A DNA stretch of 64,000 nucleotides, from assembly GCA_035578155.1 (NCBI GenBank), contig JAPWDM010000001.1:170163498-170227497 (forward strand). Reading direction: 5' to 3'. A program made the translations under genes and the position numbers. Of the stretch, positions 1-13,000 are shown piece by piece. Position 1 is the stretch's first letter. Each line of letters begins with the position of its first letter. This DNA comes from Brachynemurus nebulosus (lineage: Eukaryota > Arthropoda > Insecta > Neuroptera > Myrmeleontidae). The notes beneath the pieces were generated by a model, which saw only the letters and a list, made by a program, of their open reading frames with translations, searched no databases and was not told where the DNA came from.

Positions 1-189
1 GTTATTTAATTATTAAATTAACAGATAAAATGAAAACTATTATAAACTTTGAACTAAATTAGCAATTTCTTGTTGTTTCTAGCACTATGTTACGCTGACT
101 ATGTACATATATGCTCGCTATAATAATATATTAATATATATTATCGTATACTATGCTATGCATTAGTTAGCTACGTTCATAATACAGTG

Positions 190-1060
190 ATACCCCTGAA
201 TCAAAGCTCCCGTTTCACGTAGGCCACCAACTACGCGCACATTGTACCCCACGGGATCCAAGAGGGACTAGCTAATGCCCAGTCCCTCATAGAAACTCAG
301 GATTGCTACTACAGTCTGCAATCCTGATGTCCTCAGAACTCAGTATTGGAGATTCCAGATACTTGCATCTCAAGGATGACAATGCTTCACAAGAGGATAA
401 GACATGAGACGAAGATTCGTCCTCCAAGCCGCACCTTCGGCAGACGTTATGCCCCGTGAGTATATCTGTTAACCGGCTCAGCTGTATCCTGCTTAGAGAT
501 AGAAATTCCTTTCTCCGTTTTAAACTGGGCAGTACTATAAGCTCTCGGGCCTATCTGGCTGTTGTGCACACTTTCCAGAGATGGGCATATTGTCTTTTAG
601 CCCAGTCACCCACAGCACACCCACCTCTCTGGAATGATATTCCTAGGGCCGGCTCGTGACCTATTAAAGGTTGAGTCGAACCTCGTTTAGCTAAATCATC
701 TGCTCGCTCATTTCCATATATTCCCATATGGCCTGGTACCCATACCAAGGTCACTGGGCAATGGACCGAGAGTTAATCCAACGTTTATTGGCACTCGTGC
801 ACCAATCTTGACGATGTTCTAACGCCATTAAGGGCGTCGAGAGCAGTCTGGCTGCCCGAGCATATGCTTACGCGATGTCCTTTCCTTTACTTTGCATCAA
901 TTTCGCACAGGCTGAAATGGCAAACACTTCAGCTTGGAAAACCGTTGATTCTTTTCCCAAGGGGTACGTTAATCGTTAATTATTGGAGTCCGAAAACGCC
1001 CGCACCTGTACCTTCCGCCATCTTGGACTCGTCGGTATACCAGACCAGTGATACTCCTAC
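190..1060 (-). pseudogene. Non-LTR retrotransposon 3' coding end (RNase H plus terminal Cys/His motif), decayed
   Basis: Read on the minus strand from about 1060 downward, this is the end of a jockey/R1-type ORF2. A YTDESK-like first RNase H motif lies near 1020-1045. A second frame carries a stretch matching the middle of the domain, and 551-754 reads VWVPGHMGIYGNERADDLAK, the characteristic RNase H end. Further down (about 380-450) a C-x2-C-x8-H-x4-C motif (CRRCG...SHVLSSC) matches the zinc-knuckle-like tail of these ORFs. Frames change at least twice and stops interrupt the tail, so the copy is dead. The 5' part (endonuclease and RT) is absent, as expected of a 5'-truncated insertion. The exact clade is not resolved. 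Confidence 0.85.
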
Positions 1061-1109
1061 TTACGAATTTAAATCATCTCAGTCTAAAAATTTGTATGTA
1101 CTTTGAAAA

Positions 1110-4100
1110 GCTCATAAAACAAGGAAATATATATTAATATTAATATTAACGCGCACTAAAAGGCCATAAATTACTATTTTCCTAATGCTGGCGCTCCAAT
1201 CTTTACTAAGTAAATCAATAATTAATCTTCGTATATTTGGTCTGCGACCATTATATAAAGTGCTGCGGACTAATGGACGATATATGACAGTACAGTCAGA
1301 AACATAGTTACGGCGTACTTCTTTTATTTAATAAATTTTGTTGCATCAGTTTCTAAGGCCATTAGCACCTGCAATTAGCAATACTATACTTTCAGTTAGC
1401 ATGTTCATAAAAAAAAATTGGCTGTTGATTTTAGGAATTTCATGAAATAGCGCCATTTCACGAAATACCTATATATAACCACGCACATCATGATTTGCCG
1501 GATTATAATAATGATCGGCCGTCGACGTATACAGGGTGAAAAGTAAATAACTCTCGTCGTTTGCAAGGGTGACCAATAGCCCCCTGTAGACGCTAAAACC
1601 ACAGGAATTTTTTTCGGAATTAACAGTTTGAGAAAATCGCAAATGCACTGGCTCTACAATGTTTTTCTTTCCCAAACTTTTCCAAGTACGGCCCTGACTA
1701 AATAATGCATACACCTTTTTAGTACCAAAGTTACAAAATAATTTTGTTGATCAAAAATCAATAACATTTTGTAAACATGTTTACTTCTCGTTAGGTACTA
1801 TTTATTGTAGGTTGCCTTTTTAAAAACAGAAAACTTGTCTTAAAATATAAGATGGTCAGAACCACATACAAGAAAAATTTAAGGGCCCCTTCTTGTAACC
1901 ATATTTTGTATCAAATTTTCTCTGTTAAATAACACTCTTCTGGTTCAAATTTATTGGCAAATATTAATTACATGGGTGAGATCTACCCTTCCGTCCTGTA
2001 TATAATTCATGTGGATATTGAGTTACATCTCTACGTCGACAAGTTCGTATGCAAAGTTATTCACAAGTCGAGATCTCACTGTAATATAATAAAGTATATA
2101 CTCAATGCTTTTACTAAATAATAAATGTTATATCATGTTAAATAATGCCCAGTTGTAAAGATATTTAACAATATTAAGTTGGTATTATTTAGAATGAACG
2201 TTATTCTTCAAAATACTTGTTACCACTTTGCTTGCATTGTACATGTAGAAAATAGTACAAAATAGGTACGCGGAATTATACATAGAAGTGTGTGACGGTG
2301 ACGCGGCGTACTCGCGTTAACAAACAATGAGTGCTAATACAGTGAAATTTTGTAAATTTAAGTGCAATAAAACCGTAAGTATTTGAAAACATTGTTGACG
2401 AGTTAAAATTAAACACTTTTATACCGGTCAATTTAAACATGGAAGAGTACAAAAATTAGGGGAGAGTTGAAAATTGGTACGAATGTTTTCCGAACACCAT
2501 TATAAATAAGTGTTGAAAAGTCCTCATCGATCCTATACGTGGACAAAATTTTATTCAAGGTCAAAGGTGTCAAAAATGGGTTTTTCGCGCTTTTCAGCAA
2601 AACGGTAAGTTTTATCATAAAATTAGGTCAGAAAAAAATTATAGATCATATAATTATCTTTAAAAAATGTCTGAATACTTTCTTCCCAAGAGCCACCATT
2701 TCTGAGTGGCTTAAAAAAAATAAAAATACAAATCTTAATGGTTATATCTTAATTATTAGTTCTTTATCAATAATACAATAATGCGATTTTCATGAAACAC
2801 AAATAACAATTCTTTGTTTTAAATATAAAGTCCATTAAACAGTTTATTATAAAAAAAAAAAACGCCGTGAGCAGCGGGGCCCCATCACGGTAGTCGAACT
2901 TTCCCCTTCATCTTCGGTATTGAATGTCTACAAGCGAAATGTGATTGAAAGTCTACAACCGAATTGTCATTTTGTTGGTTTCAAAACTGGTGATGAGTGT
3001 TCGGCTGATCGAGGCTTTAAAAAAAGGTTTTAAGTATTTTAGGGCTGTATCTCAGTAAATTTCAATTTTGTGCCGAAAACAGGTAGCAGAAAAAAAACCA
3101 ACACAATTCGTACGAGGACATTCCTGCCCATGTTTATCCGCTAATTGCCTTTATGTTTTAGTTTTAAATATTAAAAAAGGACCTTAAATAGTAAACTGGA
3201 AGGCCTTTATAAAGATATTTTTTCTTTCCAAAAAAATCCAAAATTTATATTTTATAAATATACTAAAAATCCAAAATTCCTAATTTATAAATAAACAGTG
3301 ACTTTAACATGGAAGAAGGAGAGGTATATAATATTGTAAAGGAAGGAGCATTTGCCAAAATACTGATCAACATATTATGAATATTAAACGTGCGTATTAT
3401 GAATGACGTCATTTTGTCAACAAACAGTAGCGGTGTTAATTTAATTAAAACATTGCCATTGCTTTTAAAACAATATATTTAGTATATTTTTATTATAATT
3501 GTGATTTTTATATAAAAACAAAAAAATTAATTAATTATTTTTAATATCTTTTCTATTTAATTCAATAATCAACTCCTTAAGAATGCTGTTCGACTATTTT
3601 ATCAATTAATTTTTCGAATTCTTACTTGTCTACTAAATTATTGCATTTTTTAACGCTGCTTAAAGAATATTATAAATTACTATAAACTCAAAACAAAAAT
3701 TGCTCAAATTAATCGATTATTTACAATTTATAACTATTTCTTTAAAAAGATTACGTTTTGGTTTATAATTTTCCATCACTAATAAGACATATCTTTTTGA
3801 TAAAAGTAGACACAAACATAAATAAAACTATATGTTTATTAAATTATCATTTTATTAATAAATAAATAAATACAAACAAAATACATAATCTTGAAGTTAA
3901 ATTTTTATATGCTCATTAATTTTACATATAAGACGCTACTGAAATGAAGGGTCCAACTAACCTATATTTTGATTTTTACATAATTTTATTTTTTACAATA
4001 TTTTTAAAATTTTTGTCGTTATTATCACATATTTTAACTAAAAAACGAATTCCTTATTTATGTAGAATGATTCCTTTTTCGATCTTTCCTTTACTTTGTG

Positions 4101-4620
4101 TAATGTCAAAATTGGTATTTTTACGCTTATTATAAACCTGTTTTTTTAAATGAAAAATTTAGAAAAATTAACAAATTTTCGCTAGAAATGGTTGCATTTA
4201 TTGATAAATACAATATTTACTTACCCAAATATTATATTTACGATGTATTGCGTTATCTAATATTTTTTTAAATTTAATTTTTTGTAGGACTGGATGTTTA
4301 GTGCTTATTTGCACGTGTTATCGTGTATATTTACTCTTTTGTTTTTATTTTTTGTGGTACATTCAAAGGAATATACGTATTCATTCTAACATATCATATT
4401 ATATTATATCTTGTCTCTCTCTTAAGAAATGGTCTCCATCCATATTCTTCTATATCAATGGACTTTAATAACATTTTTAAATTACTTAATATGTATGTAT
4501 TTCATTTGTCATAAAAGTAAGTTCACTTTTTTTTAAATTTTTTAAAATTACTATTCGCCTACTTGTATTTAGAATAAACATAATGCTTTTAAAACACATT
4601 TAACAATAGCATTCAATTCC
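1110..4620. other. Gene-free AT-rich stretch
   Basis: No sustained reading frame or transposon protein is visible. The only coding-like hint is a short ATG-initiated stretch at 2327-2374 that ends exactly at a GTAAGT donor, preceded by a locally GC-richer segment (2290-2320). A short direct repeat (sharing TGTCTACAA / AGTCTACAA) lies near 2920-2970. The rest is low-complexity A/T. Confidence 0.5.
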
Positions 4621-4689
4621 GATGTAAAAATGGGAGAAGTGGGGGGAAAAGTGACGTGGACTCCCTACAAGGTACTAGCTGGATACTAA

Positions 4690-5220
4690 CTGAATACACG
4701 TACAAAATTTCAGCCCTCTAGGTTTCCTTAGGGAGTCTCTAGACGTGTTAGAAAAAAGCAAAAAAATTAAGGAAATATTGGCGTAAAAATCGTGGGGGTA
4801 AGGGTTAAAAGTTGAAACCCCCAAAAAACAGTGTCTGGCTATTAGCTTAACCTGTACACAAAATTTCAGCCCTCTAGGTTTATTTGGGGAGATTTTGACC
4901 CGAACGAAACTGTTAAAAAACAAGAAAAATCATGTTCTTTTGGGTATAAAAATGGTGGCGGTAGTGTTTGAAAGTCGAGACCCCCAAAAGGCACCCCCTT
5001 GATACTAACTCAATCCGAATACAAAATTTCAGCCCTCTAGGTTTATTTGGGTGACCTGTGCGAGTGGTACAAACTTCGAAAACGTCGAAAATGCATGAAA
5101 TTGTAGCTTAAAAATGAGGGGGATGGGGGTAAAATATTAAAACCTCCAAAAAGCACAACCTAGGTACGAACTTTATCAACACACCAAATTTCAACCCTCT
5201 ACGTTCATTCTGGGGGGCTG
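4690..5220. repeat. Imperfect tandem repeat, about 160-bp period, four copies
   Basis: The landmark ACAAAATTTCAGCCCTCTAG starts near 4702, 4858 and 5021, and a diverged version (ACCAAATTTCAACCCTCTAC) near 5182, giving spacings of about 156, 163 and 161 bp. Between landmarks each unit carries a run of C or G and an AAAACCCCCAAAA-like segment. Related CAAATTTCATC words recur near 5465, 33610-33720 and 60080-60210, so this is a tandem version of a dispersed repeat family. No coding capacity. Confidence 0.7.
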
Positions 5221-5520
5221 GGGGCCTGTTAGATCCAGCGAAAATCGTTTTTCCCCTCTCTACTCCCACCAAATCATCCTAGGAAGCTGAATTTTGGATA
5301 TGTTGTAGATAAGTGACCGAAACATTATTTAAAACCGGTTTGGAAAAGTTTTATTGCTTTTCCACCCCCCACCACCCCCTTAAAGGTCGGGTCAGAAAAA
5401 AAATTTGCCCAAAATTTGACCCCACTTTGATAGTATGAGGTGCCTCGAAAATGAGCCCCATTTACCAAATTTCATCTCTTAACTTCCATAGGGGGGCCTA
5501 CACAAATTAAAATGTGGCGG

Positions 5521-5522
<2 letters not shown>

Positions 5523-5607
<85 letters not shown>
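5523..5607. repeat. (TA)n microsatellite
   Basis: About 84 bp of uninterrupted AT dinucleotide directly after the tandem repeat block. Open frames that read through it are artefacts of the dinucleotide. Confidence 0.95.
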
Positions 5608-5610
<3 letters not shown>

Positions 5611-5699
5611 CTTTTTTTTTTCTACATATTCGTGTTCTACGGGTCCGAAAACGGATAGCGCCCCTACTTTCGCCTCTCGCAGCTCTTATCGTATAGACT

Positions 5700-7020
5700 G
5701 TATAAGTCTAATTTTTCGGAGAAAATTCGACTAATAATAATAATACTCCTCGTGCACATCACATACAAGGCACACATAACAATAAGTTAGTGGTCTGTTT
5801 TCAGTAGAAGCTGTATTCAAAATGACCTTGGTTTGGTGCGGAACTCGGTTTACGCGTGCCAGAACAGTTAGAAGCAGACAAGTACATAGTCTTCTAGCAT
5901 TACGTTGGTGCGATGCTTGTGTGAGAGAAATGCTGAAAGACAGGTTTCAAGTAGAAAATAGAGATAACAAATAGCGTCTACCCTCTACTTTTCCTATCAG
6001 CTTAGTAAAAATTACACTGTGACTCCGTAAAAATTCTTCTATCTCTAATATAATTTAACAAAAATTAAGTAAATTTTCGTGGTATCCACTTGAAATTTTA
6101 CTAGCCCATCGAATTTTACGGAGCAGTATAGGAAAAATTCTTAAGCTGTACAGGAAAAATTTTCAAATGAATCGTAAAAAATAATGTTTGGAAGGCATTT
6201 GTTATATTTTTGCTTGATAATTTCCTACCGACTGATCACTTGAGCCTAGTTTACCGGAGGGAGCTCCGTAATTTTTACTATAATTTTTTCTCAGTGTGGA
6301 GCTAACTTTGTTGAGGATCCAAAGGAAATATTTTTCTGTATGTCAGTAAGAAAAATTACTAATATTTTCTGGACGCAAACAATACTCGAGTGCAAATACC
6401 TGTTTATTACCCTTAAACTATACCATCAGATTACAATATTATTCCATTATGTAGCTGTCTGAATATACGTAGAAGAGTATAGAATACATAGAGTCTCAAA
6501 TGTCGTTACTCGGCGTTGCTGTATCCACTGTATCTGGTACCTATGTATACATTCGTCCCCGGCGATGTGCGTCTCTAGGCAGCACTTACTAATAGGAAGG
6601 AAACTACAATATTTCCGTTCGCACAATCGTATCCATTCAATTTTAGTAGTCCTCGATCTCATCACTGCTTTTGATGGTAGGTAACTTATAAAGCTTTCTG
6701 GTGCTTGAGCTTGCTGCTTGTTATGACCTTGTTGTCAGGGACATCAGCTACTATAATGTTTAATGCAAAACAATAATAATATATTGCTGTAAGGAAATAT
6801 ATTGCAAATGTAATAGGTATTATGGTACATGAAAGATCTGTGGATATCATAAAGTTATCATAGGTGAATACTGGGACGGGTCTGATTATATTTTAATTGT
6901 TGCTTCCAGGGAGGCAACAACCGGAGAGGTCAAGGAGTCGGGACCCCCTAAAATTACGTGGAACTAATAAATAATCGTTAAATAATTTTGAAAATAGATT
7001 CGATATAAAAGTATTAACCT
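5700..7020. other. Gene-free stretch
   Basis: I see no sustained reading frame, RNA gene or terminal repeat pair that I can support here. Confidence 0.4.
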
Positions 7021-7029
7021 TTAAACAGA

Positions 7030-7350
7030 ATTCAAATCGGGCGGAGAAATTATAGAACAGGTATCGAACTATAACTACTTGGATGTTGCCGTAATTACTG
7101 ATGGATGTACACCTGAAGAAGTATCAATACACGCAACGGAAGCGTCTAGAATATCAGGTTGCCTAAAAAAAACATATGACACAATAAACATCTTAATATG
7201 TAAGTCAAATGGCGATTATACAAATCGGCAATCAAACCAGTTCTCACGTTCAGCTGTGAAATGCGTTGCAACACTTCAAATTCTTGAGGCTACCGAAATG
7301 AGAATATTGAGACGAATTTTGGCGAAAATCTTGGGAGACAGAGTATGAAG
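7030..7350 (+). pseudogene. Non-LTR retrotransposon reverse transcriptase 3' region, decayed
   Basis: The frame has the order of features seen just downstream of the RT domain in many non-LTR elements: an SNYNYLDVAVITDG stretch (equivalent to the usual FKYLGs.it.dG block), an alternating hydrophobic helix, and a closing EATEMRILRRILAKILGD that matches the common E.R.LRRI.G block. The intervening YG.E.W segment has been lost, which points to decay. No upstream RT palm motifs are visible. Clade not assigned. Confidence 0.65.
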
Positions 7351-7618
7351 CACCGATATATTATCTACGAAAGGTTCTATAGGTATTCTACCGGTTTGCA
7401 GCTGAGTACTTGAAATGCGAAAGCAATGAGATGATCATTCGAGAATTGTAAGCAGGGCTGTGCAGAGAAATGACGGGTCCCGGTGATAAAGCACATCACT
7501 AAAAAATATCCCACTGAAAAAATAAGTGGCGAGCAAAAAAAAAGCTGGTTTTACATTTTCCTGGACCCCTACAGACCGCTACGGCCCCCTTTTCCCGTCC
7601 GGGCTCCAGGTCTGTAAC

Positions 7619-8051
7619 CAGCCCCGGATCTACGATTTTTTAAAACCGGGGCAGAAACTTGAAAATGGCGCCCCCCTCCAACGTTTGACATAAATTGTCA
7701 AAAGAACTCATGAGTATATAAGTCCTTTATAAAACTCTAATTTTTCCCGTTGCGGCAATGATGCTAAATTTTGATATCTAATTTTAGGTAAAGTTTTCTT
7801 ATGGAAGGGACGAAAATAGATTGAAAATGGACATCACTTAAAATAAAGAGACATTTATTACCTTTAAAATAGTTTTTATTTCAACCTTTTAGGATGAACG
7901 GTTTATGAAATAAGTGCAATGGCATAAATGTCTACAACCAACTTTTTTTAGACCATTTAATATAGACCGACCTAGTATGATTTTCGCGCCCCCTGAAACT
8001 GACGCCCGGGGCAGGGGCCCCGGTTTGCCCCCCCCCTTAGATCCGGGCCTG
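7619..8051. mobile_element. hAT-type MITE (433 bp)
   Basis: The left end CAGCCCCGGATCTA pairs with the right end TAGATCCGGGCCTG as a terminal inverted repeat with small gaps. The flanks TCTGTAAC (7611-7618) and GCTGCAAC (8052-8059) match at 6 of 8 positions, as an aged 8-bp duplication would. No transposase. Polymorphic C/G runs sit just inside the ends. It is inserted in older C-rich repeat sequence (7445-7610 and 8060 onward). Confidence 0.65.
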
Positions 8052-8099
8052 GCTGCAACCCCGACTACCACACCCTCTCGTCGAGCCTGATTGTAAAAA

Positions 8100-9300
8100 T
8101 AGCCTGAGATAAGTTACCGTACAGCAAAAATGATGTCGAAACACAGGCAGTGCAAGACCAAAATCCAAAATGGGTTGAACTTTAAATCTGTTTCAGCCAA
8201 TCGAACCCAAAATGATACACATCACCCAAATAAAATTGAAGAGTGAATAAACTGGGAAATATTAAGGTTAATTTTTTTTTTCAATTTGTAATTTATAAGC
8301 TTTTAACTCTTAAAAACATTTTCCATAACATTTTGATGAAATGAAAATCATATAGATAATTTCACATTGGAATTGTTTTTCCATATTCGAATTTAAAATA
8401 CATTTCAAACGAAAATAAATAAAACCAAGTCATGCTCTCTTTCAATAATTACATCTACGAATACCACAATGTGAGCGAGGCCGCTCAAACTAGGCAAACG
8501 GCGGATAGCGGCTATAGTTATACTTCACCTTCCTAAATACTGTGTACACAAGAGATCTATTTGTGAGCAACGTAGGCCAACTAGCAGAAACTAACAACAT
8601 AGAAGCAAGGCAATATATATGTATACGGTATAGAACAATATTGCTTTGAATATTTAAACTGGCAGTTAGTAGGCCGTTCATTGTTGTTTTTTTCAATGCT
8701 GTTCCCCCCAGTAGAATTAAACTGACGTACAATTTCTACGATTAAACTCTCTCTTATATAAACATGAAATGTGTAATCTAAAATACAGTGCCGTTTCGAA
8801 AGAAGATCATTGAGTAGGTTTAATACGAATGTTGTAAAATGGTAAGTATAAAATTAAAGTATGTGTGGTTAATATCCAGTTGCCACTTTCAGAAGCATAA
8901 TAACCGAATTTATAATAATTCACTAACATTTTCTTTAGAAAAAAAGTTTCCAAGTTTTTAAAATATCTTCACATAAATTTTAATTAGTACTCTTAACAAT
9001 TTTTTGTACTTTTTATATCATCCAAATTTCTACATAACACATTAAAAAGCTAGTTTATCCGATTTGCTTGTTCTATAACATGGAAAAAACATCTTCTTTT
9101 AGATGATCACACTGTTTATATAAGGAAACTTCGGTTAGTAAGGCCTAGCTAAGGGAGATCTTTCTTATTAATAAATCAGGTCAAACAGTGCCAATCAACC
9201 GACAAAAAAAAATTAAATTGGGAATTGAAATGATGAATTAGATTTTTGAAAACTATGTCCTTAAGCCTTTTTTTACTAAAGTAGGGTATTAAGGCCTACT
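8100..9300. other. Gene-free stretch
   Basis: AT-rich with no supported gene, RNA or element ends. Confidence 0.4.
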
Positions 9301-9423
9301 ACAACAAATTAGCAAGCCATGACGAAAAACAACATTCTAAGCAAGTATTTGGTAAGAATCTTCATCATTGTCATCAGAATGCACTTACTTGATATTTGAC
9401 CAGAATAAACGCTTGCTTCAATG

Positions 9424-9710
9424 TTGATGCTGCATGAGATGAATACGGCTTTAGAGGTCTCCACATTTTCATCGTTGTTATTAGGGATCATTTGTATTGG
9501 AACTTCTGACAATACTGAGGACGCAAAAGCAGTTTCAAGGAGCATAATAAAACTTATGTGTAATTTTGATGCTGCACGTGATGAATACGGCTTTAGAGGT
9601 CTCCACATTTTCATCGTTGTTATTAGGGATCATTTGTATTGAAACTTCGGGCAATACTGAGGACGCAAAAGCAGTTTTAATTATTAGGAGCATAATAAGG
9701 CTTATGTGTA
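9424..9710. repeat. Tandem duplication, 142-bp period, two copies
   Basis: Copies start at 9424 and 9566 with the word TTGATGCTGCA and stay closely similar through ATGAATACGGCTTTAGAGG and the following 100 bases. 142 is not a multiple of three, and the open frames seen on each strand change between copies, so this is not a protein repeat. Confidence 0.85.
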
Positions 9711-9897
9711 ATTTTGGTAGGCCTTATTTGCCGCGGACACACAAATATACCTATTAAAAGTATATTGAAAAATTATTTAACGGTTGTAGTTATTTAATGT
9801 GAACTGAACTAACAAAAAGAAGAACTGAAAAAAAAAACTGGGTGAATAGAAAAATAATTAACAGTACCTATTAATACCAAAATTACTTAAAATAATA

Positions 9898-10468
9898 CAG
9901 TGTAAACTCTATATAACGAACTTCTATTTAACGAAAAACTTCTTAAAACGTAAAAATTACAAAGGTTTGTTTGGTTTACATTATCATTCGTATATTGAAA
10001 CACGCTTTATAACGTAATAGCCACTCTCAATAACGAAAAATACGTCATTTTTTAAGCCAAAAAAAATTTTGATTTCACTGACTTTCAAACAAAATAGTGA
10101 TACAGAGTCGTAAATATTTCGTACGCACAAAGGGATTCTTAGAAATCCGTTTATTTGTTTGTTGTAATTGCCTAGCACATGTTTTTGCCTACTGTACTTT
10201 CGTACTGCTGTCTTATTGCTGTCTTGACGTTATCATATTCTTAGTTGCTTTCAAACTTTTTAACTGTAAACATGGCGAGTAAAAGAAAGAGTTTGTGTAT
10301 TGACGAAAAAGTGTCATTTAATTCAGTCAAAATTAAAACCACTTACTAAATTCGTAAGTTGTATTCGTAAAATTATATTGTTTTCTTTTACTCTCCATAT
10401 AACGAAAACTCTTTATAACGTAATAAAATACCCGGTCCCCTCAATTTCGTTATATGGAGTTTACACTG
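9898..10468 (+). mobile_element. Tigger/pogo-derived MITE (571 bp) with residual transposase start
   Basis: The left end CAGTGTAAACTCTATATAAC and the right end ATATGGAGTTTACACTG are inverted copies, each bordered by TA (9896-9897 and 10469-10470), the duplication of Tc1/mariner/pogo elements. Subterminal TAACGAA words repeat throughout, and a CCCGGTCCCC block precedes the right end, both typical of Tigger ends. An ATG at 10272 starts MASKRKSLCIDEKV, which resembles the beginning of the Tigger CENP-B-like helix-turn-helix, then loses frame. This is an internal-deletion derivative of an autonomous Tigger. Confidence 0.85.
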
Positions 10469-11199
10469 TATTCGTTGAAATTGTATTATTGAAGCGACTC
10501 AACCGCCTCTCAAGACACTCTCATTACTCTGGCGACTCGTTACTGGAGACTTGCATACTGGAAACATTGATGTGACTTTTTCTCTAAACCAAACAGGATA
10601 ATTATATTAGGTAGTTATCACTTTTTGACATCGTAGTGTACGTAATGGTAAAATAGCAATTATTATCTATATAGTTAAGACTAAAACTTCGTACACATAC
10701 AAACACATAAACGTACAGTTCACAGCGAACTCTAAATTCGAAACTCTAACTTTGTCAGTTGGAACAATCGACATTTGCATGGTATCTCAATGTGTATACG
10801 AATCCAGTAGTTGTTATATTAAATTAAACTGTTAGTAAAACGGAAAGAGAGACGGTACGAAACAGACAAAGCAGACATTAGGAACACGACGGGAACTCGG
10901 GGAAAACACATTAAATATAACCGGTTTGGGATTTTTTAAATTGTATATTTGTTTCCTCTTATTTCAGCTTCAGTTTTTTTTTTTTTGACTATTTAGTTAA
11001 TGTTTTTATTTATTTGTGAAAAATGTCTTTTTTTACATTAAAAACGTATGCACGAATGTTAGTTAGTTTGTGTGTGTAAAAATGCAACTACACACCGAAC
11101 CAGTAGACTGTAAAATAAAATTATTTGAGACAAAATCCGATGCTATTTCAAATATAAATATTTACTAGATATGCCTACATATAATATGTAAGGCGATTA

Positions 11200-11201
<2 letters not shown>

Positions 11202-11280
<79 letters not shown>
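11202..11280. repeat. (TA)n microsatellite
   Basis: About 80 bp of pure TA/AT just left of the 1.4-kb palindrome; it is not part of the mirrored sequence. Confidence 0.95.
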
Positions 11281-11287
<7 letters not shown>

Positions 11288-11305
11288 TTAAACGTTAAAA
11301 CGTTA

Positions 11306-11512
11306 CTTATAAAATGTTTTAAAAATTTACGAACAAAGTAACTGAAATCCCAGACGGTGTTGTACAACGCTAAACTTGTGACATAAAATATACTCTCTAC
11401 ACAATTGCAGACATATTTTATATAATGAACATAAAATACATAATATACATACATATAATGTTTCAAACGGAGCAGTTATGTCGCTTGTATATATGTTATA
11501 TTATCTAATGCA

Positions 11513-11570
<58 letters not shown>

Positions 11571-11968
11571 GGATCTTACGGATATTCAATTTCGGATACG
11601 GATACGGATATTTAAAAACATTTATTTTGGTTTCGGTTTCCGTTACGGATTTGTAATAATATCGGATAATGTTTCGGATACGGTTCCGGTTACGAATAAT
11701 TGCTTTCAGTGAACATTTTTTTTTAGAAAAAGGGAAAAATTTTACCCCAAAGAGTGAAAGCCAAACACAAATCAACGGAAATCTATCAAGAGAAATATAT
11801 GTAGCAAAAATTTGCGTCGACTTAACCTCAGTATTCCAACGGCAGTCGTCTGTTATTATCCGAAACAAATCCGAAACTTTTATTTTCGGATACGGTTTCG
11901 GTTTCGGATATGTAATTATTTCGGATATCCGGCAGTTTCGGTTACGGTTACGGATATGCATAACATCC

Positions 11969-12048
<80 letters not shown>

Positions 12049-12446
12049 GGATGTTATGCATATCCGTAACCGTAACCGAAACTGCCGGATATCCGAAATA
12101 ATTACATATCCGAAACCGAAACCGTATCCGAAAATAAAAGTTTCGGATTTGTTTCGGATAATAACAGACGACTGCCGTTGGAATACTGAGGTTAAGTCGA
12201 CGCAAATTTTTGCTACATATATTTCTCTTGATAGATTTCCGTTGATTTGTGTTTGGCTTTCACTCTTTGGGGTAAAATTTTTCCCTTTTTCTAAAAAAAA
12301 ATGTTCACTGAAAGCAATTATTCGTAACCGGAACCGTATCCGAAACATTATCCGATATTATTACAAATCCGTAACGGAAACCGAAACCAAAATAAATGTT
12401 TTTAAATATCCGTATCCGTATCCGAAATTGAATATCCGTAAGATCC

Positions 12447-12508
<62 letters not shown>

Positions 12509-12715
12509 TGCATTAGATAATATAACATATATACAAGCGACATAACTGCTCCGTTTGAAACATTATATGTATGTATATTATGTATTTTATGTTCATTATA
12601 TAAAATATGTCTGCAATTGTGTAGAGAGTATATTTTATGTCACAAGTTTAGCGTTGTACAACACCGTCTGGGATTTCAGTTACTTTGTTCGTAAATTTTT
12701 AAAACATTTTATAAG
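11306..12715. repeat. 1.4-kb near-perfect palindrome carrying two inverted MITE copies and three (TA)n tracts
   Basis: Sequence from CTTATAAAATG at 11306 mirrors to CATTTTATAAG ending at 12715, with a centre near 12008-12010. Both strands give the same long translation, so I see no substitutions between arms, only a few bases of (TA)n length difference. From outside in, each arm holds about 210 bp of unique sequence, a (TA)n tract, a MITE of about 400 bp with ends like TTAGGGATCTTACGGATAT and ATGCATAACATCCCTAA, and a shared central (TA)n tract. The MITE is full of CGGATACGG-type subterminal words. No gene: the apparent 283-290 aa frames come from (TA)n and the repeats. Confidence 0.9.
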
Positions 12716-13000
12716 TTTTTTTTTTTAAATACAGATAACTTTTGAAAATTGTGTATTTTTAGACAAACTGTTAACATAACTTTATTAAAACTTTACAGAT
12801 TTTAATAATGATACACTCCATAAATTAAACACTCCACTATTAATACAACGAAAGCATTGTTTTGGATAATTTTGATAATTTTTAATAAAAATCTATGACT
12901 GCCATGTACCTAATTGCTTATTTATCGTACAAAATACTATCTAGGTAAGCTGTGTTTTAAATGCAGCTGTACAGAAAAATAAACTTTACACGCAGCTATG

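Noticed and set aside
5514..5696. Ile-Tyr repeat open frame
   Set aside because: Created by the (TA)n microsatellite.
11476..12520. Open frames of 283-290 codons on both strands
   Set aside because: They read through (TA)n and mirrored MITE sequence of the palindrome and give the same product from both strands; no domain.
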